This document shows, in pieces, positions 1-12,464 of a DNA stretch of 64,000 nt. Position 1 is the first letter of the stretch. Every line of letters starts with the position of its first letter. The notes below the pieces were generated by a model. It saw only the letters and a program-made list of their open reading frames with translations, did no database searches and was not told the DNA's origin. This DNA is from Limnomonas spitsbergensis (Eukaryota > Chlorophyta > Chlorophyceae > Chlamydomonadales), in contig JAYJMM010000103.1 in NCBI GenBank assembly GCA_037349105.1, positions 2,170,001-2,234,000 of the forward strand, in the 5' to 3' direction. Made by a program: the position numbers and the translations under genes.

Positions 1-253
1 CGTCATCAACACATTGTTGAGGGCTGGTTTCAAAAGGGGATGGGGGCTCGCATTCATTTTCCTTCGGTGGGCAGTGTTCTTTCCTTTTTGGTCCTATTAT
101 CCTTTCTGTCCTCCCTTTTAACTTGCTCAAGGCTACACTTTAGAAGGGCTGGTGAATCTTCGGACTGCCTCTCCTTTCGGGTGGGGGCGTTTTGTCCCTT
201 GTCGCCTTTATTTCTGTCTTCCCCCTTGCCTAGAGTGTCTTTTGCCCCAACCA

Positions 254-343
254 GGGCGCCCACGGGGCTGAGTCTGCTTGAGCAGGTCTTACAGGTCAAT
301 GACCTCTGGGCCTTGCTCAAACAGACTCGGCCGCGTGGGCGCC
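254..343. repeat. Inverted repeat with palindromic centre
   Basis: Two arms of about 35 bp (254-290 and 309-343) are near-perfect reverse complements. The centre is the palindrome AGGTCAATGACCT at 293-305, so the whole stretch can fold into one long hairpin. A third copy of the arm lies at 4101-4136, just beyond the retrotransposon remnant of 3.1-3.9 kb. The arm therefore probably belongs to the end of a mobile element family. No coding capacity is seen. Confidence 0.7.
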
Positions 344-469
344 GAACTAAAGAGTTGGGGGGAAAGATAGAAACAAAGACAAGGAGGCAGGACAACAAAA
401 CGAGACAGAGTGTGTCCTACACAAAGGTCCTACATGTGCACTGTCATCAACTGAGTATAAAGATAAAGA

Positions 470-548
470 AAGAAAGCTACGCCCTATTAGGGCGTGGAGA
501 TTAAGGAAACAACGCAGCTTGGGGCCGTAGCCACATCCGCGCCGTTAC
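470..548 (+). repeat. Dispersed repeat, second copy at 43905-43986
   Basis: A stretch of about 80 bp beginning with GAAAGAAAG, followed by CTACGCCCT and ending in GCGCCGTTAC, recurs with moderate divergence at 43905-43986 inside the exostosin pseudogene. It is a dispersed element, perhaps an element terminus. Its class is not determined. Confidence 0.6.
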
Positions 549-640
549 AATGAGGCAAAAAGAAAGAAGCAACTTCCTCACGGTGGTTTTCTCTTATGGG
601 TTTGCGTTATTGGCCCAGTGACAGGCTTCGTGGAGGAAAA

Positions 641-1860
641 CTATTCGAGTCTGCGTCTGGTTTGTACTATGCTATGCAAGAGTTTCATCGAATGGACATG
701 CATTTTCTGGGCGCATTTCTTAGCATGGAACGCGGTGATCCCTAGAGACATCATGGCTTCAATTGTGTGCTTATTATAAATAGTGCCCGATGTGCCGATC
801 AAGATTGGAATAATTTGTATATTGTTTCGTTGGTGCCCGTTCAAGGTCAGTAGCTCAACGAGGTCAGTGTGCTGGTTTAAGCAAGCTTTTAACTGGTCCC
901 CATGCTCAGTGTCTCTGCAATACTTAAATTCCCCAATGTGGACTACAAAGTACAAAGTCCTTCTTTTGTCCTGTCGTTTGCATCAACAACATGTCAGGCT
1001 GCAATTTCGTTTTCATTTGGACGGCTCCAAGTGCTGGTGCCGCAGCGTGGGGATACAGTACGAGGGGACTTTATTCATCAGCATGGCTGGTGCTCCTGCT
1101 CTCTCACACTTCTCGGCCGTCCCCAGGTCTGCCATGACGATGTCCCCTCCCATGCTGCCTTCCGATACAGCCCTCAGCAAAATCCTTCCTGTGCCATGGT
1201 GGCGCATTATGTACATCTTTTGCATTTCGGGGTGCCTGCATTCGCCTGTGATATGGCCTGCACTGTCGTGCTCTCCACACAAGGGGCATTTGTCCGTGGG
1301 ACTTTTGCCCTACCTGAAAGCCACCTTGTTATTCCAAAGGCATCCATGTCGCCATCGAAGGGCTGTTTTCTTCTCGGCCAGAGTGATTCCCGGGTGGTTA
1401 AAGAAACTGTTGATGAGGGCCCCATCAGCAATCGCGTGCAACCGTTGCCACCCTTGAAAGGACTGGCGGAAGAGAATATAATGTAAATCCTATTCCCATT
1501 GCTCGTTCGACATGTCACGAGGGACACCTACTGGTCGGAGACGACAGCTCGAGGATTTGACTGCTACACCTCAAGCAGGCAAGAACATACCTACAACATG
1601 CATGCATGTGCGTGCTCTGCTTGTCATACTGCTGCTCCTGGAGTGGAAACGAACTGCACAGTGTGGTGAAATCAAGGACCCGGTTTGGGGCTCCACCTTG
1701 ACGTATACTCTCTGGCGCCTGGTCACGCCCTTAAACTCGTCCACAATTGAGCTGAAAGAATTACCGAATCGCATTGCACATGGGTGCCCAACAATTTTGA
1801 CCAAGTCGCACGTCGATGTTGAAGATCTTCATGAACAAAATTTGACCATTCGGACCTGCT
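641..1860 (-). mobile_element. Degenerate non-LTR retrotransposon, ORF2 C-terminal end
   Basis: Read on the minus strand, several overlapping frames give pieces of one protein. A Cys/His segment (CGEHDSAGHITGECRHPEM, about 1220-1282) is followed by a C-terminal block (641-955) with GTSGTIYNKHT and HSIVQTRRRLE. This order, a zinc-knuckle-like C..C..H..C segment and then a basic C-terminus, is that of green-algal LINE reverse-transcriptase proteins; that identification is from memory of the family. The reading jumps frame at least three times and no reverse-transcriptase catalytic core is visible, so this is a truncated, decayed copy. Confidence 0.65.
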
Positions 1861-2039
1861 GTCTTGAACACACACGTCCTACGACGAGGTAATCTAGAAA
1901 AATTGAGCAGACGTTGAACTACAGGAAGGATCATGAAGACACTTTCGCCAACGGATCCAATCAGAATTGCGAGCTCACCAGGACTGCCGGTCGACATATG
2001 ACCTCCCGGTAAGCGATCGACGACGCTAACCTTCTTTCT

Positions 2040-2640
2040 ACTTCCTAATTTTTGGGCCAAATGCAGCACTTTCTTCCTGCCCTGAGGCCATGGACAACCT
2101 CTGACCTTTCAGCACGCAGCGTCATGCATGCCCACACGCAAGCAACCATTGATCCCCTACAACACTTTCTTTCTGCCCTAACGCCAAGGCCAACCTCTGA
2201 CCTTTCATCACGCAACGTCATGCATGCCCACACGCAGCCAGGCAGCCCTTGATCCCTTACAACACTTTCTCCCTGCCCTGAGGCCATGGCCAACCTCTTG
2301 ACCTTTCAACATGCAGCGGCATGCATGCCCACACGCAAGCAACCATTGATCCCCTACAACACTTTCTTCCTGCCCTGAGGTCATGGCTGACTGCCGACCT
2401 GCCAGCACGAGACACTACCTTGGCCCATATGCAAACAAACATGGCTCCCCCAACGCACGTTCTCTCTACCCTGAAGCCACGCCCAACCTCAGACTTTTCA
2501 GAATGCAATGTCAGGCATGCCCACATGCAGGCAACTCTTACTCCCCCATCGCACCTTCTCCTTGCCCTGATGCAATGGTTGATTGCTGACCAATCAGCAT
2601 ACGATGCCATGCCGGCCCACACGCTAGCAGCTCCAGCTCC
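2040..2640 (+). repeat. Tandem repeat of about 105 bp, coding-like, probably retroelement-derived
   Basis: About five diverged units each contain a core such as CAACACTTTCTTCCTGCCC, then GACCTTTCAGCACGC, then CATGCATGCCCACACGC. In the plus frame starting near 2321 the units read as a repeated peptide of about 35 residues (…HFLPALRPW…SDLSAR…MHAHTQA). A unique tail to 2842 (…RGRNLVYNRHHHKN…) follows. It lies directly upstream of the plus-strand LINE remnant and may be its upstream coding part. The assignment is an inference. Confidence 0.5.
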
Positions 2641-3098
2641 CCAGACTCAGGAGACCACTCTTACGGGACTGTGGGCGCCTATACCCACAGTAAGAGGAAG
2701 GAATCTGGTATATAATCGTCACCATCACAAAAACGTGTCAATGCCGCTGGTAGGACACTACTGCACTGCACCCATGAAAGATCGAACAAGGGGGTGCTAC
2801 AACGAACGAGAGAACTTAGGCAAGGCAAGTCGTAGCTTTTAATCAATGCCACGACATGTATAGCCTCTTGCACACACATGTATATGGCGGATGGGACCGG
2901 GACCATTCGCAACTAGCGAATTCGACTATCAGCTACACTCTGCAAGTTGCCGTACACACCGAACACTACCTGGGTGTTCAACCTCCCCCATCAATGTGAA
3001 GTTTTTACAGTCCAGCGGGGCATCACATTTGATGCATGGGACTTGTGCCCGAAAACCGGTGCATGCACTAAATACGCTAGGACGGCGAGCGAAAACCT

Positions 3099-3868
3099 AT
3101 GACCCCCCAGGGCAAGCAACCAACACACAACCACCGAGCAGTAGCATATGCATCATACCGGTGCTTGTCCCTCCACAGAGGCACAAAGAGTGGAATGTTC
3201 ACAATTATGGATGCCACACCCGCTACATCCCTCCCACCTGGCGTCTATGACACCCGTATCCCGCATTGGATGCTTCCCGCTATCCCCCCTGCCACACTCT
3301 GCCGCCTTCGTCATGATCTCCTCTTAATTGAAGGCCTTACCATTGCCGATCTCCACAGTTATCCTCCCACCCGGCTTGCCGACCCTGCCTTCCTTCTTGA
3401 CCTCCAACACCGTTGTACCATCCATGTTATTGAGCTCGGGTTTACCTCCAATTTACAATTCTGCCTGTCCCACAAATCCACACAACATGCACAGTTGGTA
3501 CAATTGCTTCGCGCCGCAGGATGGACCCTCACTACACCTGTTATAGACCCTCTCCACCCTCCTGCCCCCCACCCTCTTACATAGTTACATATCCGTTACC
3601 CCCCCCTGCTACAGACATCCTCTACCCCTATGTTCACCTCGTCATCATTGGTTGCTCTGGCATTTTCTATAAAGATATCATGCACCTCTTTGCCCTCTTT
3701 CCAGTCCTTGGTATCCCACCCTTCAACGTCCCCCCACTGCTCAAACAACTAGCAGTTCACACTGTCCAATCTGCCTATTCCATTCTTCGACTTCGACGTT
3801 TCCTTGAAAACAGTCCACCCGACTGCCGTCCAGCATCTCCCCCTGTTCTCACTGACCCGCCATAGCCC
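3099..3868 (+). mobile_element. Non-LTR retrotransposon remnant, ORF2 C-terminus
   Basis: The plus strand encodes IEGLTIADLHSYPPTRLAD and HVIELGFTSNLQFCLS (3330-3480). After a stop (3582-3584) and a frame change it continues with IIGCSGIFYKDIMHLFALF and SAYSILRLRRFLENSP (3640-3830). This is the C-terminal domain of a LINE protein family common in green algae, and a different family from the copy at 641-1860. The stop and frameshift near 3550-3600 show decay. Confidence 0.65.
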
Positions 3869-4100
3869 CTTTCTCCCTTTAAGGGTATACATACCGGGGC
3901 TTGGGCGTCTCGTCAACCTGTACTTCCCAAAATCCACGCCGCATCGGCGTTCTCTTTTCTTTTCTTCTCTATGAGCAGCCAAGATGGGTACTCAAGTCCA
4001 TCTTGTTGTGTGTCCTACTTTATTTTCGTGCTTGAACTGGTGGGTGGACACCTGTCCCATGATGGCCCAAAAGACTATATCGTGCTACCTTGGTTAGATA

Positions 4101-4136
4101 GGCGCCCACGCGGCCGAGCCTTATTTGAGCAGGGTC
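4101..4136 (+). repeat. Third copy of the 254-343 hairpin arm
   Basis: The sequence begins GGCGCCCACGCGGCCGAG and matches both arms of the inverted repeat at 254-343. It lies 230 bp beyond the end of the LINE reading frame, so it may mark the 3' region of that element. Confidence 0.6.
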
Positions 4137-5025
4137 TAGACGCGTCACGTCATGGACCTGTCCCATAAACCAAATCCAGAGATCTCAGATCAACTCTGAA
4201 TTTAGTTTCAGACAAGTTGGTGGACAAGCTTTGGGCCTGATGTGCTTCGGCTAGGCCTTTTAGGTGGGCTTTGAGCAGGGTGCGGACACCGAAACCTGGC
4301 ATGGTGGTTTTTTCATTGAAGCGCGGCTGAAGTGCTGAACATCTTCGTATGCCAATCCACGAGGTCGTTACTGGTAAGTCAACAATATCCAGGTCCTTCA
4401 CAAAACTACAAAATCGCCAGCATGTCACCAACAGCCGGGTTGGGTACCGTGCACCTGCCAGGATGCATCCAGTAGTTCTGTTGTGTCCAGTTGTGTCTAG
4501 GATAGCCAGCGTGGCACCGGCAGTAGGGTTGGGTCCATGACCGTGGTCCTGCCTTGATACATTGCACCCAGTAGTTCCGTCATGTCCAATATGTGCCAGC
4601 ATATCACATGCAGTCCCCTGAGGTCCACGTTCGTTGCCCAAGGAACGCATTCAACAGCCTGGTGCGACTCCTCAAATATCATCTGGAGGGAGAGAAAGCA
4701 GGAGCCGGGAGGAAGGGTTGTGAGCACTTCAAGGAGCAAGGCCACAGAAAAACGAGGGCAGGCCAGGTGCAAACACACAATTCAAGGCACCAGGGTAGGC
4801 CAGGTGCAAGAAAATGCAAAAAACAAGGCATTGAGGGCAGGGCAGGTGCTAAAGAGGCTCAAAGTTAGGGCATGTAGGGCTGGCCGAGCAGAGTGCATAA
4901 GTGAACCAGACAATGGCCATAAACCAACAAAAGGCCGGTGCAACCCTGGTGTCACACTTTCAGCTGAACAAAATATAGACGCACCTCAACATGACAGGAG
5001 CCTGTCAGGGGATATGTTTGAGCAT
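4137..5025. other. No recognised gene
   Basis: Open frames exist on both strands but none shows a recognisable domain, and they overlap each other. The CACCTGCCAGG-type and GTAGGTTGGG-type phrases near 4440-4580 recur as a loose direct repeat (about 100 bp period). I see nothing else. Confidence 0.4.
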
Positions 5026-5380
5026 CCATGCAAGCCAGGTCCCTCCATGCAAGCCATGGCCCTTCATGCAAGCCAGGCTCCTCCATGCAAGCCAGGCCCC
5101 TCCATGCAAGCAAGGCTCCTCAATGCAAGCCAGGCCCCTCCATGCAAGCCAGGCCCCTCCATGCAAGCCAGGTCCCTCCATGCAAGCCAGGCCCCTCCAT
5201 GCAAGCCAGGCTCCTCCATGCAAGCGAGGCCCCTCCATGCAAGCCAGGTCCCTCCATGCAAGCCAGGCCCCTCCATGCAAGCGAGGCCCCTCCATGCAAG
5301 CAAGGCCCCTCCATGCAAGCGAGGCCCCTCCATGCAAGCAAGGCCCCACCATGCAAGCCAGGCCCCTCCATGGAGAACGG
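5026..5380. repeat. Minisatellite, 19-bp unit, about 19 copies
   Basis: The unit is CCATGCAAGCCAGGCCCCT with minor variants. Because 19 is not a multiple of three and the unit has no stop in any frame, all three frames on each strand are open. The long open frames here are a by-product of the array, not genes. Confidence 0.9.
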
Positions 5381-6930
5381 GATCCCCATCCATAAGGCGA
5401 GATCTGTGTGAGGCACTGGGAAGGATGGGTAGAGAGGGGCAGAGGTGAAGGGACTCGTATGTACATGCACATGGCGGTACAAAAAACACCCGACCGACCG
5501 ACTGATAGACCGACCGCCTGACACTGGCAGACAACAGCTCTGGCTGCAACAAGGACTAACGCACACGCACAGGCTCTGGCCAAGTCTGACACTGACATGC
5601 AGTAGTACAGATATGAACTGACACAGTCGCTGGCATTGGCTTTGGTCCTGATATTGATACTGACATGCACTGGAGCTGACACCTGGGCATGCATACAGGG
5701 CCACACCAGGACTCCTTTGACCTACAGCTTTCTTTTTGCTCGGACTAAAAAAAGTATGAGGCAGGCCGCCCAACCCTAAAAAATCTGATATGCAAACACA
5801 GAAGGATAGCCCGGGTCCTGGCGATCCCGTAAGCAACTGTGCAGCGTGTCTGGACAATTGACAAATGATGAAATGAAAGACACCACAACACATCACACAA
5901 ATCCACGCCACACATCACACTAACCCACGCCACAAACCACACCAACCCATTTCACACATCACACCAAAACCGACTCTGGAAATCACACAACACACATCAC
6001 ACGCGACGCGCAACACAGGAGAGAGGAAGAAGAGGGGGCAGGGGGGTGCAGCGCCGAACCCTGGACATGGCAAACAGAGGTGAGACGGTCTTGCTGCTGC
6101 TCCTTAAGCCCGGGACCAAGCGTGGCGGCGTCCGGCGGGGTTTGGGGCTAAGGGTTGTGTAGAAACCCTGAACCCGGCAAAGCAAGGTGACGGCAACCGG
6201 CTGGGGCCGTGTGGAGCTGCTGCCGCCGCCAAATGCTTAATAGCGCCACTTCTTGAATCCCTGGCTGCCACGGCTTGCTCTGCCCCGCAGTGACAGTGCG
6301 GTGCATCAGAGCTGCATTCCCTCGTGGTTGGGCCTCCTCCAGAGTGTGGCTGCGGCATGAGGAGGGGGAGCTGCGGGCGGGGGGGCGGCGACGTCTGGAG
6401 GCCCTGCTCCCCGTCAGGCAATGGGGGGCCGGTGGCGTCCAGCTGTGGGCAGGTGTCAGTGGAGTGTGTGGGGGGGGTAGGCGTTAGGATGAAGTTTAGA
6501 TCGAGGGTGCGCAGTGGGGGGTAGTGACAAGCAGGGAATGGAAGCAGGGGGAGGAGGAGGAGGAGGAGGAAGCCAGCCAACAGGAGCAGGCGTGCGTTCA
6601 GACAGGCACATGGACAGTAAATCCAACTAAATAAATAGCAACAGATCATTCATAGGCGCCGTTGGGGTTCAGGGTCCAGCATTTAGGGTAGACCAAACAG
6701 ACTCATGGCTGCATACAACTACCAAGATGTTCAAGGGCCCCGCAAGGCAGTAGGTAGGGAGCTAGGCCTGCCTCTGATAAATGCTTTTACTCCCCCCTGC
6801 ACAAAAAGTCAGAGCACCTAAACCCTGACCCCACGCATTAGCACACACATCTCCGGACCCCTATACCCCCAAAGGTGGTCTGCTGCATACCTAGACCCTA
6901 AAATCCCACCACGAGGCATTCAACCAGGCC
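5381..6930. other. Gene-free stretch
   Basis: It holds short simple repeats (CACACAT-type at 5880-6000, ACCGACCG-type at 5490-5520) and a G-rich plus strand near 6350-6560 (GGAGGAGG-type). No domain or credible exon chain was found. Confidence 0.4.
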
Positions 6931-6934
6931 ACCC

Positions 6935-8025
6935 ATATGCCCACCTACCCACTCCACCCCACACACAACCACCCACCATACATTCACACACGCGCCCGCC
7001 CACCCACCCCACCCACCCACCACAAGGCATCCACCCACGTGCCCTCCCAACCACCTACCCACCCCACCCACCCACCACAAGGCATCCACCCACTCGCCCA
7101 CCTACCCACCCCACCCACCCACCACGAGGCATCCACCCACGTGCCCTCCCAACCACCTACCCACCCCACCCACCCACCCCACCACGAGGCATCCACCCAC
7201 GTGCCCTCCCAACCACCTACCCACCCCACCCACCCACCACAAGGCATCCACCCACTCGCCCACCTACCCACCCCATCCACCCACCACGAGGCATCCACCC
7301 ACGTGCCCTCCCAACCACCTACCCACCCCACCCACCCACCACGAGGCATCCACCCACTCGCCCTCCCAACCACCTACCCACCCCACCCACCCACCACAAG
7401 GCATCCACCCACTCGCCCACCTACCCACCCCACCCACCCACCACGAGGCTTCCACCCACGTGCCCTCCCAACCACCTACCCACCCCACCCACCCACCACG
7501 AGGCATCCACCCACGTGCCCTCCCAACCACCTACCCACCCCACCCACCCACCACAAGGCATCCACCCACTCGCCCACCTACCCACCCCACCCACCCACCA
7601 CGAGGCATCCACCCACGTGCCCTCCCAACCACCTACCCACCCCACCCACCCACCACGAGGCATCCACCCACGTGCCATCCCAACCACCTACCCACCCCAC
7701 CCACCCACCACAAGGCATCCACCCACTCGCCCACCTACCCACCCCATCCACCCACCATGTGGCATCCACCCATGCGCCCTCCCACTTACCCACCCCACCC
7801 ACCACGTGGTATCCACCCACACGCCCTCCCACCCCACCCCATCCACCCACCCATCCGTCATGAGGCATCCACCCTCCCACCCCACCCCACCCACCCTACA
7901 CGAGGTATCCACCCACCCACCCCAACAGCCCACCATGAGGCATCCACCCACATACCCACCCTCCCCACCCCACCCATCCACCCACCTCACCCACCCACCC
8001 ACCACGAGGCATCCACCCACAACGC
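6935..8025. repeat. C-rich minisatellite, units of about 50-56 bp
   Basis: The array of about 20 units is built from CACCACGAGGCATCCACCC, a GTGCCCTCCCAACCACC or CTCGCCCACC segment, and TACCCACCCCACCCACC. Two unit types (ACGTGCCCTCCC and ACTCGCCCACC) alternate irregularly, so there is higher-order structure. The array shows no purine-to-stop pressure and codes for nothing recognisable. Confidence 0.9.
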
Positions 8026-8199
8026 ACCTGCTGTTCTCCACAACAGGTCTTGCCACAAGCGCCGCCCGCCGCAACTCCTCGCGGCTCTTAATGACTCGTA
8101 ACCATTGCAAGTGCTGAGAAGTTCTGCGCAATACTACTTATGCAGGTTTGTCTCCCATGCAGGTTTAGCTCCCATGCAGGTGCAGTTCCCCCCTGTGAC

Positions 8200-8355
8200 T
8201 CGGCTACAAGTCTGCTACATTCCGGCCTCCGGCCGATGCCCCATTTGTGGCTAGCACTGCTGCTTTGGCTGCCAGTCGCAGGCCGGTCCAGGGCTGGCCC
8301 CAATCAGGCCTTTGGCGGCCTGCGTAAGGTGGCCTCGTAGCCGAAAAAGTAAACA
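8200..8355 (+). mobile_element. SINE-like repeat copy
   Basis: This copy ends in the motif GGCGGCCTGCGTAAGGTGGC, then a GTAGC..GAAAAAG tail. The same 3' end (GTAGCTGA…GTAGCTGA…CACGAAAAA) recurs near 13265-13400, 19135-19335, 29020-29175, 29385-29560, 30755-30910, 38015-38075, 45500-45565, 47825-47975 and 60945-61130 (plus) and 37465-37540 (minus). Length (about 150 bp), an A-rich end and dispersal suggest a short retroposon. No tRNA-like A/B box was established. Confidence 0.6.
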
Positions 8356-8479
8356 CCGTGCAGCATGTGTGGCTCCCAAGCCGTTCTTTTGCTACTTCTA
8401 CAAATAAAATGTAGTAAATGCAAGCATAACATAGATTCGCTAATATTGAGTGTAAAGTACCGGTATCGAGTGTCGACTA

Positions 8480-8640
8480 AAAGCTGCAGCGGCAGGCTGA
8501 CTGGTATGCCGCCCTGAGTAGCTGCTGCTGCAGGCATGCTGCCCTGCTGCTGACAGGCTGCAGGCATGCTGCCCTGCTGCTGACAGGCTGCTGGCGTGCT
8601 GCCCTGCTGCTGGCGGTGGTGCTGCTGCTGACAGGCTGGC
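8480..8640. repeat. CTG-rich tandem repeat
   Basis: Repeats of CCCTGCTGCTGACAGGCTG separated by CAGGCATGCTG-type spacers, about four units. It is simple-sequence DNA with no gene attached. Confidence 0.7.
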
Positions 8641-9236
8641 GGGCAGAGAGACTGGGAGGCAACTGTGAGGAGCAGCTGCAGCTGCACCCACCCGTCCATG
8701 CCAGGCCAGCCCAGCCGCAGCTGATAGGTGGGGTCAAATATGCATTAATAGTTTTGTCTGCTCTTGTACGCTCTGCGCTGAGCGCCGCTCTGAGCATCCT
8801 CTCCGCCATGTGTGGGCCTGCCCCCTGGAAGGAGGGGGCGGCCACGAACCAGGGACACCCAGATGCCCTCTCTCGGTCGACAAAGAGGTCATCAGGCAAC
8901 CGCTGGTGTGTGGGCTACATTCCGGCGCCCTCTCTTCCTCCCACTGTATGACCACACTCAATAGATACCTCACATGCATATACGCACCATACACCCGCAC
9001 ATAGAAAATGACGCGTGTGCAAGCGCAACGGACCTCACACGCACGTGCACACGTTCCATTCACCGAACACACACGCAGGACAATACTCTCGGGTGTGCAA
9101 AGGCAGAAAAAACAGGTAGCAGGTGTGACCCCTCCGCCTCACACTAAAAAGCGTGAATGAACCCTAGGGCCCAACAACACACACACAGACACATACGAAC
9201 ATGGGCGGAAGCAGGAAGCCTTGTGCTCTGCCATCC

Positions 9237-10015
9237 CCGCCCCGCAACAGCAGCATAAGTGCATGATAACTCCCCGCCCCGTAACAGCAGCATAAGTGCG
9301 TGATAACTCCCCGCCCCGTAACAGCAGCATAAGTGCGTGATAACTCCCCGCCCCGTAACAGCAGCATAAGTGCATGATAACTCCCCGCCCCGTAACAGCA
9401 GCATAAGTGCATGATAACTCCCCGCCCCGTAACAGCAGCATAAGTGCATGATAACTCCCCGCCCCGTAACAGCAGCATAAGTGCATGATAACTCCCCGCC
9501 CCGTAACAGCAGCATAAGTGCGTGATAACTCCCCGCCCCGTAACAGCAGCATAAGTGCATGATAACTCCCCGCCCCGTAACAGCAGCATAAGTGCATGAT
9601 AACTCCCCGCCCCGTAACAGCAGCATAAGTGCGTGATAACTCCCCGCCCCGTAACAGCAGCATAAGTGCATGATAACTCCCCGCCCCGTAACAGCAGCAT
9701 AAGTGCGTGATAACTCCCCGCCCCGTAACAGCAGCATAAGTGCGTGATAACTCCCCGCCCCGTAACAGCAGCATAAGTGCGTGATCACTCCCCGCCCCGT
9801 TACAGCAGCATAAGTGCATGATACCTCCCCGCCCCGTAACAGCAGCATAAGTGCGTGATCACTCCCCGCCCCGTAACAGCAGCATAAGTGCGTGATACCT
9901 CCCCGCCCCGTAACAGCAGCAAGAGTGCATGATAACTCCCCGCCCCGTAACAGCAGCATAAGTGCGTGATAACTCCCCGCCCCGTAACAGCAGCATAAGT
10001 GCGTGATACCTCCCC
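9237..10015. repeat. Minisatellite, 37-bp unit, about 21 copies
   Basis: The unit contains GTAACAGCAGCATAAGTGC and GTGATAACTCCCCGCCCC. Units differ mainly at one position (GCATGATAAC or GCGTGATAAC) and a few have GATCACTC or GATACCTC. The 37-bp length shifts frame each unit, so the same peptides appear in three minus-strand frames. It is not coding. Confidence 0.92.
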
Positions 10016-12000
10016 AGCCGGCTCCTGCCACCTGATCAGGGAAGCGCAAACGTCATTTGTGGCGCACAAGCGCTGCTCCATTCCACCAAGCCGGGCCGTG
10101 ACCCAAGCGCAGAGGTGCTGCCTCGACCAGCCTGGCCGCCGTCGTGGTACATCAGGGGTGCCCTGCACTAGCTTAGCCGCCGCCGTGGCACGTCAGCGCT
10201 GCGTCGCACTCAGCCAGGCCGTAGCCGTAGCACTAGCCGTAGACCACAAGCTCTGCCTGCAGGGGATCAGGGGGATGCATCCCTGGATTGTGATGGTGCG
10301 TATGTGGCTTTGGCCTCAAGCTGAGCTGTGCCCTCGACCCGCGCGCCCCTTGCTAGGGAGGGGCATGGTAGCACGATACGGCATAAAAAGGCGCAATAAG
10401 GCACAGCTTCAACCATTTTGTACTACCGAAATGCCACAACACGGCACGATACGGCTGGATACGGCACAGGTTCAGCCGGATTGTGCTACCATCGCTATGG
10501 GGGGTCAGTTTTCTGGGCGTAGTTTGACTTGTTGTTACTTCATGCGCAATGAATGAACACCTTGCTTCATCTTGAGCCCTTCGGAACATAAGAGGTGCTC
10601 TATCATTGTGCAAGGATGCATGGAGGGCCGAACCGGATGCATAGCTTGCTCCAACCAGATTTCAGGGTTTTAATGAGGAAACCATGTGACGGCCCCAACT
10701 GCCCCCCCCTGCCCTAGACCCTGTCATCGATTACCGGTGCTCGAGACACCGGGTTCGCACATGTACGTGGAAGGATGCGAAAGGGGTTTCGGACTTTGCT
10801 TGTCCCAACCTAAATCTCGCATGCCATAATCGAGCAGGCGGCAAGCTGGAGGCAAATGGAGAATACGGTGGTGTCTCGAGGTGGCCTGAAGCGCTGCATT
10901 TCTCAAGGCATGTGGCAGGGCCAGGTCTTACAACCCAGCCCGCTCGTGTTGATATAAAACCAGCATTGGCATCGTCACCAGGGGAGCGTCTGACGAGTAG
11001 GTGACGGTGCCTGCTCGCTCAGCACCATAAATGACCAATAATCTAAGAGAAACTGAGAATCATCGCCGGCCTGTCCCCACCCAACCCACCCTATTTGAAC
11101 AGAGAATCAGATCGCAAAGGCCGATACACTCAAGACCCAACGAGGCTGGCACCAGATGGAGAGGGATCAGATGCCAACCCCCACTGAATCGGTCGGCGAT
11201 TGGCATTTAAACAAACCCTAGTACGGGTGCCGTTTGGAGGGAACGAAGGGTCTGTGCTGCAGTGCTTCGCTGAGTCGCTGCCACTGGCACAAGCTCTCAA
11301 GCAGCGCTAGCTACATACACCAGGTGGCACGGCAAAAGAATAATTAAAATCGTGTTCAACAACAGCTTCACCACTGGGAATCCTGCTGGCGCACCTTCCT
11401 TCCGCCCCCTTCCAAAAAGGCAAAAATTCTTTAAAGAGAGTCAACAGCACTGGCACCTACCTAATAGGTCCCTCTCTACCCTCTCTTCTTGTAGGTGCGT
11501 TCGTGCATACCAGCTAACCTTATTGGTCGGATTTCTTCATTCCACTTAACCTGTTATGGTGTAGGCCACACACGCCAGATCTCTTACCCGGAGCATTGGA
11601 CGCATGACTGAGCTGGCTCGCTCGCGGACAGAGCAGCCCGTCAAGCCTCCGACGCAGCTCCGCTTCGCAGTGTAGTAGGTGACGCTACTTGAGGCGCTAT
11701 TTACTCATTTGTTCCTTGTTTGCTTGTGAGTTTTGCTTCAGAAGCAAGCAAAATGCCGGGTCGTGTGCTTCCCTCTTAATTGCAGCCCTTTCAGTGGTCT
11801 GATCACCCGTAAGGACCGCCGAGTTAGAGCCGTGCCAATCCCTAAATCAATGAAAATTATCCTCGTATGTGAAAGGCAGAAAGTTGCGATTTACCCTGGG
11901 TTCGTTTAAGATGTCGGGGGATCTGCCAGAAGGATATGACGTGGGTTCGCCTAAACTGCTGGCAACCAACTCGGGCAGTTGCGTATCAAACTTGCCATGC
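10016..12000. other. Gene-free stretch
   Basis: It contains GC-rich loosely repeated phrases near 10080-10250 (CCAGCCTGGCCGCCGTCGT-like) and repeated ACGGCATAAAAAGGC / ACACGGCACGATACGG phrases near 10375-10470. No credible exon chain or RNA gene was recognised. Confidence 0.4.
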
Positions 12001-12002
12001 TG

Positions 12003-12464
12003 GCTGACAGCCTGGCCGACAGCTCACTGCGCGTTATCCCCTCGTCTTTACGCACTTTCCACGTGCCCTTGCTACCTCAGCCCTCCTTTATCACCGGCCC
12101 TCCGTCATCACCTGCCCTCCGACTCGGTACACATTTACGTGCTCATACGGTGGGAGGCAGAACCTCTGAAAGCTGCTCAGATCCAACTCTGCGACTCGTG
12201 GATCGACCACGAGTTGAGGGGCCGTGGGAGAAAGGATCACCTGGATCATAACCTCGTCGCCGTCGCTCAAATCCATATTGAATTCCTGGGCATATTGGCA
12301 CCTGCCCCGGCTTTTATTAGCCAACGTAGCCAACGCATACAACTGCAGCCAACGCAGCCAACTGGAGGGCAGGTGATAAAGGAGGGCGGAGGTAGCAAGG
12401 GCACGTGGAATGTGCGTAAAGACGAGGAGATAACACGCAGTGAGCTGTCGGCCAGGCTGTCCGC
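12003..12464. mobile_element. Foldback element: two 101-bp inverted arms
   Basis: The arm 12003-12103 is about 95 percent identical to the reverse complement of 12364-12464. Shared features include CACGTGCCCTTGCTACCTC and GACAGCTCACTGCG. The 260-bp centre holds a smaller hairpin (ACTCGTGG-ATCGA-CCACGAGT near 12195-12216). It is probably a foldback or MITE-like element. No flanking target duplication was established. Confidence 0.75.

Noticed and set aside
6935..8025. Long His/Pro-rich and Trp/Gly-rich open frames on both strands
   Set aside because: They come from the C-rich minisatellite; no domain, no exon context, and open in several frames at once.
9144..10049. 300-residue Cys/Leu/Gly repeat protein on the minus strand
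   Set aside because: A 37-bp unit without stops gives the same peptide in all three frames; it is an array artefact.
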